Shown piece after piece: positions 4,872 to 10,922 of a stretch of 16,363 nucleotides of DNA (its first letter is position 1; every line of letters starts with the position of its first letter). Origin of the DNA: CAYNFQ01 sp964396715 (GTDB lineage Bacteria; Patescibacteriota; Microgenomatia; Daviesbacterales; UBA10151); the NCBI GenBank assembly GCA_964396715.1, contig CAYNFQ010000018.1, forward strand, positions 1 to 16,363. Reading direction: 5' to 3'. The notes under the pieces are model-generated. The model saw only the letters and a program-made list of their open reading frames with translations. It searched no databases and was not told the DNA's origin. A program made the translations under genes and the position numbers.

Positions 4872-6437
4872 CTATTTACTTCTCTTAAAAGTCTTAAGGA
4901 AGTCGTTTGTTACTTTCTCCAAAGCTTTTATCATCTCTTCATCTAATTCCTTCTTCTCCTTAATTTCAGATAACAGTTTTTTATCGCGCAGTTTTAGATG
5001 GACCAGATATTTTTGTTCAAAATCCCAAACCTTATCCACTTCAACCTCATCCAGATAACCGTTGGTGGCAGTCCAAAGAACGACAATTTGCTCCTCCACC
5101 GCAACAGGGGAAAAGGGAGGCTGTTTTAAAACTTCGGTTAATCTCCTGCCTCTGTCAATTTGCGCCTTGGTAGCCGGGTCTAAGTCAGAAGAGAACTGGG
5201 CAAACGCTTGTAGAGCCCTAAATTGAGCCAGATCCAGCCTTAATTGGCCTGCAACCCCTTTCATAGCCTTATTTTGTGCAGATCCTCCCACCCTGGAAAC
5301 CGACAACCCCACATTAATGGCTGGCCTGATGCCGGCAAAAAACAAATCCGACTCCAGAAAGATCTGCCCGTCTGTAATGGAGATCACATTGGTGGGAATG
5401 TAAGCCGAGAGATCCCCGGCCTGGGTTTCTATAATAGGAAGGGCAGTTAAAGATCCGCCCCCATAATCTTTGTTTAATCTGGCTGCCCGCTCAAGTAACC
5501 TGGAATGAAGGTAAAACACATCTCCAGGATAGGCCTCGCGTCCGGATGGCCTTCTTAAAAGCAGAGCCATTTGCCGGTAAGCCCAGGCATGCTTACTCAA
5601 ATCATCATAAACTATCAAGACATCTTTTCCCGCATCCATAAAATACTCGCCAATGGCACAGCCGGCATATGGGGCAATATACTGCATAGTGGCAGGGTCT
5701 GATGCGGAAGCCGCCACCACAATGGTATGATCCATGGCCCCAGCTTGTTCCAGCTTGGCCACCAGTTGGGCAATCTTGGAGGTTTTCTGGCCAATGGCCA
5801 CATAAATACAGATAACTGGTTTATCGTTAATCGTTTGTCGTTTATCGTTTTTATCTTCCGATACACGATAACCGATATTCGATATACGACCTTGGTTTAT
5901 TATTGTATCAATGGCAATAGTAGTTTTACCGGTATTGCGATCCCCGATAATCAACTCTCTTTGACCCCGGCCAATCGGGATCATAGCATCTATTGCTTTA
6001 ATGCCTGTCTGAAGCGGGGTATTAACAGACTGGCGGGTGATCACTCCCGGAGCAATTTTTTCCACCGGATATTTAGCTTTGGCCTTAATGGCTGCTTTGC
6101 CGTCAATCGGCTCACCCAAAGCATTAACCACCCTGCCCAAGAGTGCTTCACCCACCGGAATTTCTAAAATCTGGCCGGTGGTTTTAACCTCCTGACCTTC
6201 CTTAACCTTAGTAAAATCACCAAAAATAACTGCTCCCACGCTGTATTGTTCCAAATTTAAGGCTAGTCCATAGATTCCGTCCCCAAAATTTAGCAGTTCA
6301 GATGACTGCGCGTCAGAAAGCCCTTCAATCCTGGCCACCCCATCACCTATTTCCGAAACAGTGCCCACATTTTGCTTCTGGGCTTTTAACTTTAAACCTT
6401 TAATATTAGCTTCTATTTGTTGTATTAAATCTGCCAT
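4872..6437 (-). CDS. atpA: ATP synthase F1 subunit alpha, with an insertion after the P-loop
   Basis: The regulatory nucleotide-binding subunit of F1, 521 aa against about 500-513. P-loop GDRNTGKT is at 165-172. The alpha arginine-finger motif is present as GLSVSRVGGSAQ, followed by the C-terminal helical domain. An N-terminal amphipathic segment (ADLIQQIEANIKGL) that normally contacts delta is present. Between TIIN and ICIYVAIGQK, where E. coli has about six residues, there are about 26 (183-208). They are encoded by an inverted-dimer repeat at 5814-5891, making a charged surface loop ten residues past the P-loop. Its ATG overlaps the atpH stop by one base (TAATG), and an AGGAGG lies further upstream inside atpH. 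The gene is intact and should be functional. Confidence 0.97.
   Translation of the reverse strand: MADLIQQIEANIKGLKLKAQKQNVGTVSEIGDGVARIEGLSDAQSSELLNFGDGIYGLALNLEQYSVGAVIFGDFTKVKEGQEVKTTGQILEIPVGEALLGRVVNALGEPIDGKAAIKAKAKYPVEKIAPGVITRQSVNTPLQTGIKAIDAMIPIGRGQRELIIGDRNTGKTTIAIDTIINQGRISNIGYRVSEDKNDKRQTINDKPVICIYVAIGQKTSKIAQLVAKLEQAGAMDHTIVVAASASDPATMQYIAPYAGCAIGEYFMDAGKDVLIVYDDLSKHAWAYRQMALLLRRPSGREAYPGDVFYLHSRLLERAARLNKDYGGGSLTALPIIETQAGDLSAYIPTNVISITDGQIFLESDLFFAGIRPAINVGLSVSRVGGSAQNKAMKGVAGQLRLDLAQFRALQAFAQFSSDLDPATKAQIDRGRRLTEVLKQPPFSPVAVEEQIVVLWTATNGYLDEVEVDKVWDFEQKYLVHLKLRDKKLLSEIKEKKELDEEMIKALEKVTNDFLKTFKRSK
5814..5891. repeat. TATCG/CGATA inverted dimer inside atpA
   Basis: On the - strand the element has four spaced TATCG words, a short A-rich centre, then CGATA, CGA, CGATT and CGATA words. 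The two arms are about 29 nt each and align after reverse-complementing, with several mismatches. It is in frame and encodes AtpA residues 183-208. Confidence 0.65.
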
Positions 6438-6844
6438 TATCCTGCTATTGCCTCCTTAACTTGATAAATTCTCATCTTGATGGAATCATCATAAATATGG
6501 TCCCCAACTCTAATTCTTAAACCACCCAAGATCTGGGGGTTTATTTTAAACTGTGAATTTGTCACCGTAAATTTTGCACTGAATTTTTTCTTGATAATAT
6601 CTTTTTGTTTTTTAGATAGGGGAATAACTGATTCAACTATTAAAGTAGCAGAATTTATCTCCAATTTCATTCTTTTAAGAAGCTGCGAAAGTAGCTGTAT
6701 AGCTTCTGCTTTGGGTTGGCTGTTAAAAAGCTTAACAAAAGTAGCAGCTTTTTTCTCTATTAATTTTCCCTCTCTAAAGCTGGCTTTAACGGACTTTTCA
6801 ACAATATTTCTAATCTGTTTTCTATTTTTCATAAAAGAACTCAT
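6437..6844 (-). CDS. atpH: ATP synthase subunit delta, short form
   Basis: The stator protein that joins the b-subunit stalk to the crown of F1. It is only 135 aa against about 175-180. The C-terminal domain is recognisable: ATLIVESVIPLSKKQKDIIKKKF (about 61-83), then NPQILGGLRIRVGDHIYDDSIKMRI (about 102-126), which matches the family pattern of liGGi-rvGd-viDgSi. The N-terminal helical domain that binds the alpha N-termini is reduced to about 60 residues and has the appearance of three helices. Its position between atpF and atpA fits. The start at 6844 is 6 nt from the atpF stop, with an in-frame ATG four codons later as an alternative. There is no frameshift, so the short length seems native. 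Confidence 0.9.
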   Translation of the reverse strand: MSSFMKNRKQIRNIVEKSVKASFREGKLIEKKAATFVKLFNSQPKAEAIQLLSQLLKRMKLEINSATLIVESVIPLSKKQKDIIKKKFSAKFTVTNSQFKINPQILGGLRIRVGDHIYDDSIKMRIYQVKEAIAG

Positions 6845-6850
6845 TTCTCA

Positions 6851-7339
6851 TCAGCTTTCTTTGACAACCTCCTCAATCACTTTTTTTTGTTCAGCATTAA
6901 TCTTTCTTCCCCAAACTTTCTCCAGTCCCAACTCCACAATACCTGACAAATTACCTTTGAGCTGTTCCATCATCTGGACCTTTTGAAGCTCTATAATTTT
7001 CTTTCCATCCTCCTGCGCTTGTAATAAGATTTGTTCAGCGTCTTTATTCGTATCTGCTATCATCTGGGCAGCAACCTCCTTAGTTTGATCTAAAATTTTC
7101 TGTGCTTCCTTTAAAGTATCTGCAATGATCTTTTCTGATTGTTCTTTGGTTTTTTGTAACTGTAACTCTATTTCTTCGGCATTTTTTAAACTTTGCTCAA
7201 TGGTTTTTTTTCTATTTTCTAAAATCTTTAAAATCGGGCCATATAAAAACTTCTTTAAAATAAAAAGCAGGATTAAAAAATTGACCACTTGCGCAGCCAA
7301 AAGTATAGGATTTATTCCAAATTGGTTCAAAATTTCCAT
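6851..7339 (-). CDS. atpF: ATP synthase Fo subunit b
   Basis: The peripheral stalk subunit, 162 aa, acting as a dimer. One membrane helix lies at about residues 10-30 (NPILLAAQVVNFLILLFILKKFL), with the conserved KKFLYGPILKILENRKK transition just after it. A long coiled coil rich in Glu, Gln and Lys extends to the C-terminus, where it binds delta. No Shine-Dalgarno sequence is visible before the ATG, because the space upstream is occupied by a 75-nt inverted repeat between atpE and atpF. Translation may depend on coupling or on that structure. Confidence 0.95.
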   Translation of the reverse strand: MEILNQFGINPILLAAQVVNFLILLFILKKFLYGPILKILENRKKTIEQSLKNAEEIELQLQKTKEQSEKIIADTLKEAQKILDQTKEVAAQMIADTNKDAEQILLQAQEDGKKIIELQKVQMMEQLKGNLSGIVELGLEKVWGRKINAEQKKVIEEVVKES

Positions 7340-7343
7340 ATTT

Positions 7344-7418
7344 GAAGGGTAAAGGGGGAAGCGGTAAGGGGAAAGTTTTTAATTTCTTTACCCTTCACCC
7401 TTTACGCTTTCCCCTTAT
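7344..7418. repeat. Large inverted repeat between atpE and atpF
   Basis: Arms built from GGGTAAAG, GGGGAAGCG and GGGGAAAG (7347-7374) face CTTTACCC, TTCACCC and CGCTTTCCCC (7386-7414) around an AT-rich centre (GTTTTTAATTT). It overlaps the atpE stop codon and ends 5 nt before the atpF ATG. In RNA it would form a long stem of about 25 bp with mismatches. It could be a mobile repeat, an attenuator or an mRNA 3'-end stabiliser. Confidence 0.7.
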
Positions 7419-7621
7419 TTTGTAAATGCTATCACCAAAGCATAAATAGCAATAGCCTCAGCAAAAGCCATGCCCAAAAGCATGGCAGGTAAAACCTTAG
7501 CTTGCGCATCAGGATTTCTGCCTATTGCCTCCATAGCCTTCATACCAATAAGTCCAATGCCTATTCCAGGCCCCAAAGCACCCAATCCTATGGCAATACC
7601 CGATGTTATAGTTTCCGGCAT
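7415..7621 (-). CDS. atpE: ATP synthase Fo subunit c, proton type
   Basis: The rotor-ring proteolipid, 68 aa, made of two membrane helices joined by the polar loop RNPDA (35-39). Helix 1 has the glycine-rich GPGIGIGLIG packing motif. Helix 2 has the ion-carrying carboxylate E55 in MAFAEAIAIY. By alignment with the Na+-binding ring of Ilyobacter tartaricus, the helix-1 glutamine is I22 here and the serine after the glutamate is A56. The Na+ ligands are thus missing and H+ is the predicted coupling ion. It is preceded by the best Shine-Dalgarno sequence in the operon, as expected for a subunit needed in about ten copies. Confidence 0.97.
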   Translation of the reverse strand: MPETITSGIAIGLGALGPGIGIGLIGMKAMEAIGRNPDAQAKVLPAMLLGMAFAEAIAIYALVIAFTK

Positions 7622-7628
7622 AAATTAT

Positions 7629-7636
7629 CCTCCTTT
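7629..7636 (-). promoter_or_regulatory. Strong Shine-Dalgarno of atpE
   Basis: AAAGGAGG on the - strand lies 7 nt before the atpE ATG and abuts the end of atpB. High initiation here fits the multi-copy c subunit. Confidence 0.85.
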
Positions 7637-8394
7637 CATGAATGTTCGCTGGCGTGTTTTTCTGAAAGTAACACCATAAAGACCAGTGTCAGCATCATAA
7701 AAACAGCGGCCTGTACAAATCCTACAATAATCTCTAAGAAATAAAAAGGCAAGGGCACTATAAAAGCGGCTATCGATGAAACCGTTGTTAAAACTACCTC
7801 GCCTGCAAAGATATTACCAAAAAGCCGGAAAGATAGCGAGACCACTTTGGTGAATTCCGAGATCACTTCCAAAAATCCTACAAATAAAAAAACCGGAAAC
7901 AAAGATAGGGAAAACCATCTTTTTAGGTAAGTTGAAAGACCTAAGGTTTTAATGGCAAAAAGATGAGTGGTGACAGCAGAAACTAAGGCCAAAGATAAGG
8001 TCATGTTTAAATCAGAGTTGATGGATCTGAGTAATGGTTCACCATGGTAGGTAATAGTGCCAAATCCAGGCAAAAGTCCTAACCAATTGGCCGTGATGAT
8101 AAAAAGAAAAAAAGTAAAACAAAAAGGAAAAAGCACTTTGGCTTTTTGAGAACCTGCTAAATCCTCCACAGTTTTATAGCCAAACTCAATGATGGCTTCA
8201 AAAAGATTTTGCAGTCCAGAAGGGATAGCTTTGATTCTCCAGGTTGCAAAAATTGCAATAATTGTTAAAACTGCCATTGCAATCCAGGAAACCAGAAGGG
8301 TATTGGTAATTGGCAGACTTTTATAGGCGAAGCCTGCAATGTTTACATTTAAAAATCCTAATATTTCCGGTTTTAAAACAATTGCATGTTCCAT
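7636..8394 (-). CDS. atpB: ATP synthase Fo subunit a
   Basis: The membrane stator subunit with the two proton half-channels, 252 aa from the chosen start. Five or more membrane helices are visible. The essential arginine is R190 in SFRLFGNIFAGE, and the conserved TANWLGLLPG segment is at 101-110. Two Met codons are possible. The first ATG (8401-8403) lies inside a GTCAT-family hairpin. The second (8392-8394) has an AGGA 8 nt upstream supplied by the same hairpin, and I prefer it. It is the first atp gene; no atpI precedes it. The upstream neighbour, 170 nt away on the same strand, is a transposase, so the repeat element has settled in the operon's leader. Confidence 0.95.
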   Translation of the reverse strand: MEHAIVLKPEILGFLNVNIAGFAYKSLPITNTLLVSWIAMAVLTIIAIFATWRIKAIPSGLQNLFEAIIEFGYKTVEDLAGSQKAKVLFPFCFTFFLFIITANWLGLLPGFGTITYHGEPLLRSINSDLNMTLSLALVSAVTTHLFAIKTLGLSTYLKRWFSLSLFPVFLFVGFLEVISEFTKVVSLSFRLFGNIFAGEVVLTTVSSIAAFIVPLPFYFLEIIVGFVQAAVFMMLTLVFMVLLSEKHASEHS

Positions 8395-8397
8395 AAT

Positions 8398-8426
8398 TGT
8401 CATCCTGAACTTGTTTCAGGATCTAT
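8398..8426. repeat. GTCAT-family single hairpin in the atp operon leader
   Basis: TGTCATCCTGAACTTGTTTC leads into AGGATCTAT, with stem ATCCTGAA (8402-8409) and TTCAGGAT (8415-8422). It is the same unit as the right half of the dimer at 4796-4865. It contributes the AGGA that probably serves as ribosome-binding site of atpB. Confidence 0.75.
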
Positions 8427-8454
8427 CTATAACTAACGTACATCAATTTACGAA
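8426..8454 (-). promoter_or_regulatory. Possible promoter of the atp operon
   Basis: On the - strand TTCGTA (8449-8454) and TATAGA (8426-8431) have a 17-nt spacer. The -35 match is poor. This is the best pair I find in the 160 nt between the transposase and atpB; readthrough from further upstream is possible. Confidence 0.3.
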
Positions 8455-8475
8455 TAATTTTACCTTAGTTACAGT

Positions 8476-8515
8476 CCAATCGCACAATATTGTTTGCATT
8501 TTCAAATACGATTGG
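8476..8515. repeat. Inverted repeat in the transposase-atpB spacer
   Basis: CCAATCG (8476-8482) and CGATTGG (8509-8515) form a perfect 7-bp inverted pair 26 nt apart, around an internal CAATATTG palindrome (8485-8492). It could be an operator or a looped hairpin in the atp leader. The rest of 8427-8563 shows no ORF. Confidence 0.35.
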
Positions 8516-8563
8516 TATATATTGTCCCAAGGAATCACTCATTTTACAAGCGGCTACTTGCGA

Positions 8564-8605
8564 ACTACCTTCCCACATCGAATGTGGGAAATGTGGGAAT
8601 ACAGT
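8564..8605 (-). repeat. REP-like hairpin at the 3' end of the RAYT gene
   Basis: On the - strand TTCCCACATTTCCCACATTC leads to GTGGGAA then GGTAG, so one arm is duplicated. It encodes the last residues of the transposase, and the TAG of the GTAG tail is the stop codon (8565-8567). The tail points outwards, opposite to the copy at 9270. Confidence 0.75.
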
Positions 8606-9260
8606 AATCATTATCTATGGATAAGTTATAAACTCCGACTGGATCTGCAAATTCTGTTTCCTCTACAAATGACTTATAACTCAGCTTAGGATTAGTTTTG
8701 GAAAAATATGCTCCAATAAATTCCGTATCACAAAACGGATGCTTCTCACCACTAAGGTAATATTCATAAGAAGAATAAGGATAAACTCTACGTTCCCACT
8801 TGGAAAGTGGGAACGCGTTTCGATGAATATATTTTGATAGCTGCAGTAAATACTCATCAGTCTCAATAAGCTTCGCCTTAAACGCTCCCTGGAAAAGCGG
8901 ACCCACTCTTTTGTATTTGGTATTAAAAAACCTTGTGTAGCTATCAGAGATCTTTCTCATAAACTCTGTTATTCCGCCTTCCTCTAATTGCCTAATTAAT
9001 AAGTGAAAGTGATTTGGCATTAAAGCGTAACAAAATATCCTGACCAACTCTTGCTGCTTATCTATCTTTTGCAGTTTAATTACACCTCTTCTAAAATCAG
9101 ACAGTTTCATTGGTTGGGGAGAGTTGCGGTAAAAATTTAATGTCTCCAAAAACCTGAGATAATCCCATTTTTCAAGAAAGATTGTTCTTTTCTCCACACC
9201 ACGATTATAAATATGATAAAACTCACTGCTAGCAAATGGAGGATTAACCATTAACTTCAT
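8565..9260 (-). CDS. REP-associated tyrosine transposase (RAYT, Y1/HUH family)
   Basis: A 231-aa member of the IS200/IS605-related Y1 transposase family, which cuts single-stranded DNA at hairpins. FYHIYNRGVEKRTIF (14-28) is the typical RAYT opening. ALMPNHFHLLI (79-89) holds the HUH pair H84/H86. YKRVGPLFQGAFKAK (116-130) and DEYLLQLSKYIHRN (135-148) follow, and the nucleophilic tyrosine is probably Y137 or Y144. PYSSYEYY (161-168) and the C-terminal tail complete the family pattern. It is full length and uninterrupted. The longest frame starts with GTG inside the flanking hairpin (9279-9281); several ATGs follow and I take 9258-9260. One REP-like hairpin lies in frame at residues 150-158 and another makes the C-terminus and stop. 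RAYTs are usually single-copy domesticated genes that mobilise REP repeats. Confidence 0.92.
   Translation of the reverse strand: MKLMVNPPFASSEFYHIYNRGVEKRTIFLEKWDYLRFLETLNFYRNSPQPMKLSDFRRGVIKLQKIDKQQELVRIFCYALMPNHFHLLIRQLEEGGITEFMRKISDSYTRFFNTKYKRVGPLFQGAFKAKLIETDEYLLQLSKYIHRNAFPLSKWERRVYPYSSYEYYLSGEKHPFCDTEFIGAYFSKTNPKLSYKSFVEETEFADPVGVYNLSIDNDYCIPTFPTFDVGR
8786..8816 (-). repeat. REP-like hairpin inside the RAYT coding region
   Basis: On the - strand GCGTTCCCACTTTCCAAG is followed by TGGGAACGTAG: arms TTCCCAC and GTGGGAA with GTAG on the 3' side. It is in frame and encodes FPLSKWERR, between the conserved YIHRN and PYSSY motifs. Confidence 0.8.
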
Positions 9261-9269
9261 TATGGTCAT

Positions 9270-9304
9270 CCGTATTCCCACTCGTCAAGTGGGAACGTAG
9301 TTTA
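9270..9304 (+). repeat. REP-like hairpin at the 5' end of the RAYT gene
   Basis: CCGTA, TTCCCAC (9275-9281), loop TCGTCAA, GTGGGAA (9289-9295), then CGTAGTTTA. The TTTA tail supplies the TAA stop of the membrane-protein gene that starts at 10873. The same 15 bases TTCCCACTCGTCAAG occur in the recG copy. Confidence 0.8.
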
Positions 9305-10873
9305 GTCCAATTTTTCCCTTTGGGTTCTTAAAAATAAAAGCCACTGTTCAAAAAAGGCAAATATTCCTTTAAATGGCGCTTCAATTATAAAATCAATAAT
9401 AAACAAAATTATATTAATTTGTGAAACAGCCAGAGTCAATCTTCTTCCCACAGTAATGAACGGCATAAAGAAAAAGTCGGAAAAAAGCGATGCTAAGTTT
9501 TCTTTCCCGTCCTTTACCACATACATATTGGCAGTTCTGTTAATCCTGTAGGCAATAAAGGAAACTATGGCAATAAAGAAGATAAATACTCCCTGAGATA
9601 TCGGGTTTACCGAAAGTTTGGTTAAGATAAAAATCAAAGCTCCGAAACTGACGGCAAAAGTTGCCAGCCAAAGAATCATAAACAAACTCCAAATAAGAGG
9701 GTCTGTTTTTTTAATCTTTTTCTTGATGACTAAGGGGTTTTCCAGTTGGGGATTTTCATCAAATAGCAGTGAATTTATTTTTCTTTGTATTTTAAAAGAA
9801 TTTTCTCTGGAGGGAGTTTGTATAAAAAACCCCACCAAAATCATCAGCAGCGGGGGAGTCAGGGTATTTAAGGCAATTGATGGCCAGAAAATTTTCCCAA
9901 AAAGCAAATTTTCAAAAGTTCCTTCTATAAATAAAGCAAAAAGCGCTTTGGTAAAGAAGATAAAAATCACACTCCTGATAATTGCCCGTCTCACCCTGCC
10001 TTTGACTGATTTATACCTTTGGGAACAGACGCTTAAAACTGCCAAATTAAGCTGATCCTCATCAGAAATAAGCGAAACAATGCTCCCCTGGTTTTTCTTC
10101 AAAACATCATCCAGAATTAAAAAAGGTACTTTTTGGCTGTCTATATAGACGAAAAATTTGTTTTTTAAAGGGTAATTGAGTTGAGATTGAATATTTCTAT
10201 ATCCTTCCATGAAACGGCTTGATGTTGTTTCCAAATTATGAGCAGTGAGTTTACCGAAGTATTGTAAAAACAAATGATATCTTAAAAAGGGTAAATCATC
10301 GTTGGCGTAGGCTCGTCTTACGGCAATAAAAGTCTGGATATTTTTTACCTGCTCCGAGTCGTCTGCAATCTGCATCCTGGCCCTGAAAATCTGATATATG
10401 TAATTACTCATCAGATCCTTGTGGTGATCCGGTTTTAAGATATATTCAATTTCAGAGGACAGAAGGTGCAGGATCCATTCATTAACCATCCCTTTGTTTA
10501 CCCTGTGTTTTTTGTTAATTTCCTCCTCAAACTTGAGAAACAGATCAATGGCATGGGCAACTTTGGCAACAGTTGATTCCGGAATTGAGGAGTCAGGGAA
10601 ATATCTTGCCCAAACCAGTTCACGCAAAAGCGGGGCGGCAATGGTCTGACCGTTTCCTCCCAAAAGCAGTCTTCTTTTTAAAATGCGTTCAATGGCGGAA
10701 CGCAAAATTACCTCATCATCCCGATAATCCATGGCTGTCCTGAGTTTTTCATACCAGGTGGCCAACTCTGCAACCAGAGGATTTACCGAGATTGTCTGGT
10801 CATGGTGCTGGGAGTAATCCTGATCGTATGCGGAAACCAAAGCCCCTGATAATTTAGTTAAAGTCCGAGACAT
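9302..10873 (-). CDS. Large membrane protein of unknown function
   Basis: A 523-aa protein I cannot assign to a named family. The N-terminal 290 residues are soluble, helical and charged, without nucleotide-binding or metal motifs that I can see. The C-terminal half has about five hydrophobic membrane segments (near 298-317, 331-351, 393-418, 427-443 and 480-498), ending with a basic tail. There is no signal peptide, so the N-terminal domain probably faces the cytoplasm. It is divergent from tyrS and shares a 49-nt promoter region. Its stop codon is formed by the tail of a REP-like hairpin, which may have replaced the original 3' end. A structural or transport role in the cell envelope is possible but unproven. 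Confidence 0.85.
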   Translation of the reverse strand: MSRTLTKLSGALVSAYDQDYSQHHDQTISVNPLVAELATWYEKLRTAMDYRDDEVILRSAIERILKRRLLLGGNGQTIAAPLLRELVWARYFPDSSIPESTVAKVAHAIDLFLKFEEEINKKHRVNKGMVNEWILHLLSSEIEYILKPDHHKDLMSNYIYQIFRARMQIADDSEQVKNIQTFIAVRRAYANDDLPFLRYHLFLQYFGKLTAHNLETTSSRFMEGYRNIQSQLNYPLKNKFFVYIDSQKVPFLILDDVLKKNQGSIVSLISDEDQLNLAVLSVCSQRYKSVKGRVRRAIIRSVIFIFFTKALFALFIEGTFENLLFGKIFWPSIALNTLTPPLLMILVGFFIQTPSRENSFKIQRKINSLLFDENPQLENPLVIKKKIKKTDPLIWSLFMILWLATFAVSFGALIFILTKLSVNPISQGVFIFFIAIVSFIAYRINRTANMYVVKDGKENLASLFSDFFFMPFITVGRRLTLAVSQINIILFIIDFIIEAPFKGIFAFFEQWLLFLRTQREKLD

Positions 10874-10885
10874 ATATTTGAGGTA

Positions 10886-10894
10886 ATATTATCA
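10886..10894 (-). promoter_or_regulatory. Extended -10 box of the membrane-protein gene
   Basis: TGATAATAT on the - strand (TGn plus TAATAT) lies 12 nt before the ATG at 10873, giving a leader of about 6 nt. It overlaps the possible -35 of tyrS on the other strand, so the two divergent promoters may compete. Confidence 0.4.
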
Positions 10895-10916
10895 CGATAT
10901 CCGCTTATTGTATAAT
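10889..10916 (+). promoter_or_regulatory. Promoter of tyrS with -10 at the start codon
   Basis: A perfect TATAAT (10911-10916) lies 6 nt before the ATG at 10923. TTATCA (10889-10894) at 16-nt spacing is a weak -35. The in-frame TTG at 10908 would lie upstream of the -10 box and cannot be the start if this promoter is used. Confidence 0.6.
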
Positions 10917-10922
10917 GAGATG

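Noticed and set aside
5727..6167. 146-codon open frame on the + strand opposite atpA
   Set aside because: It is antisense to a conserved region of atpA and has no recognisable protein features, so it is a shadow of the real gene.
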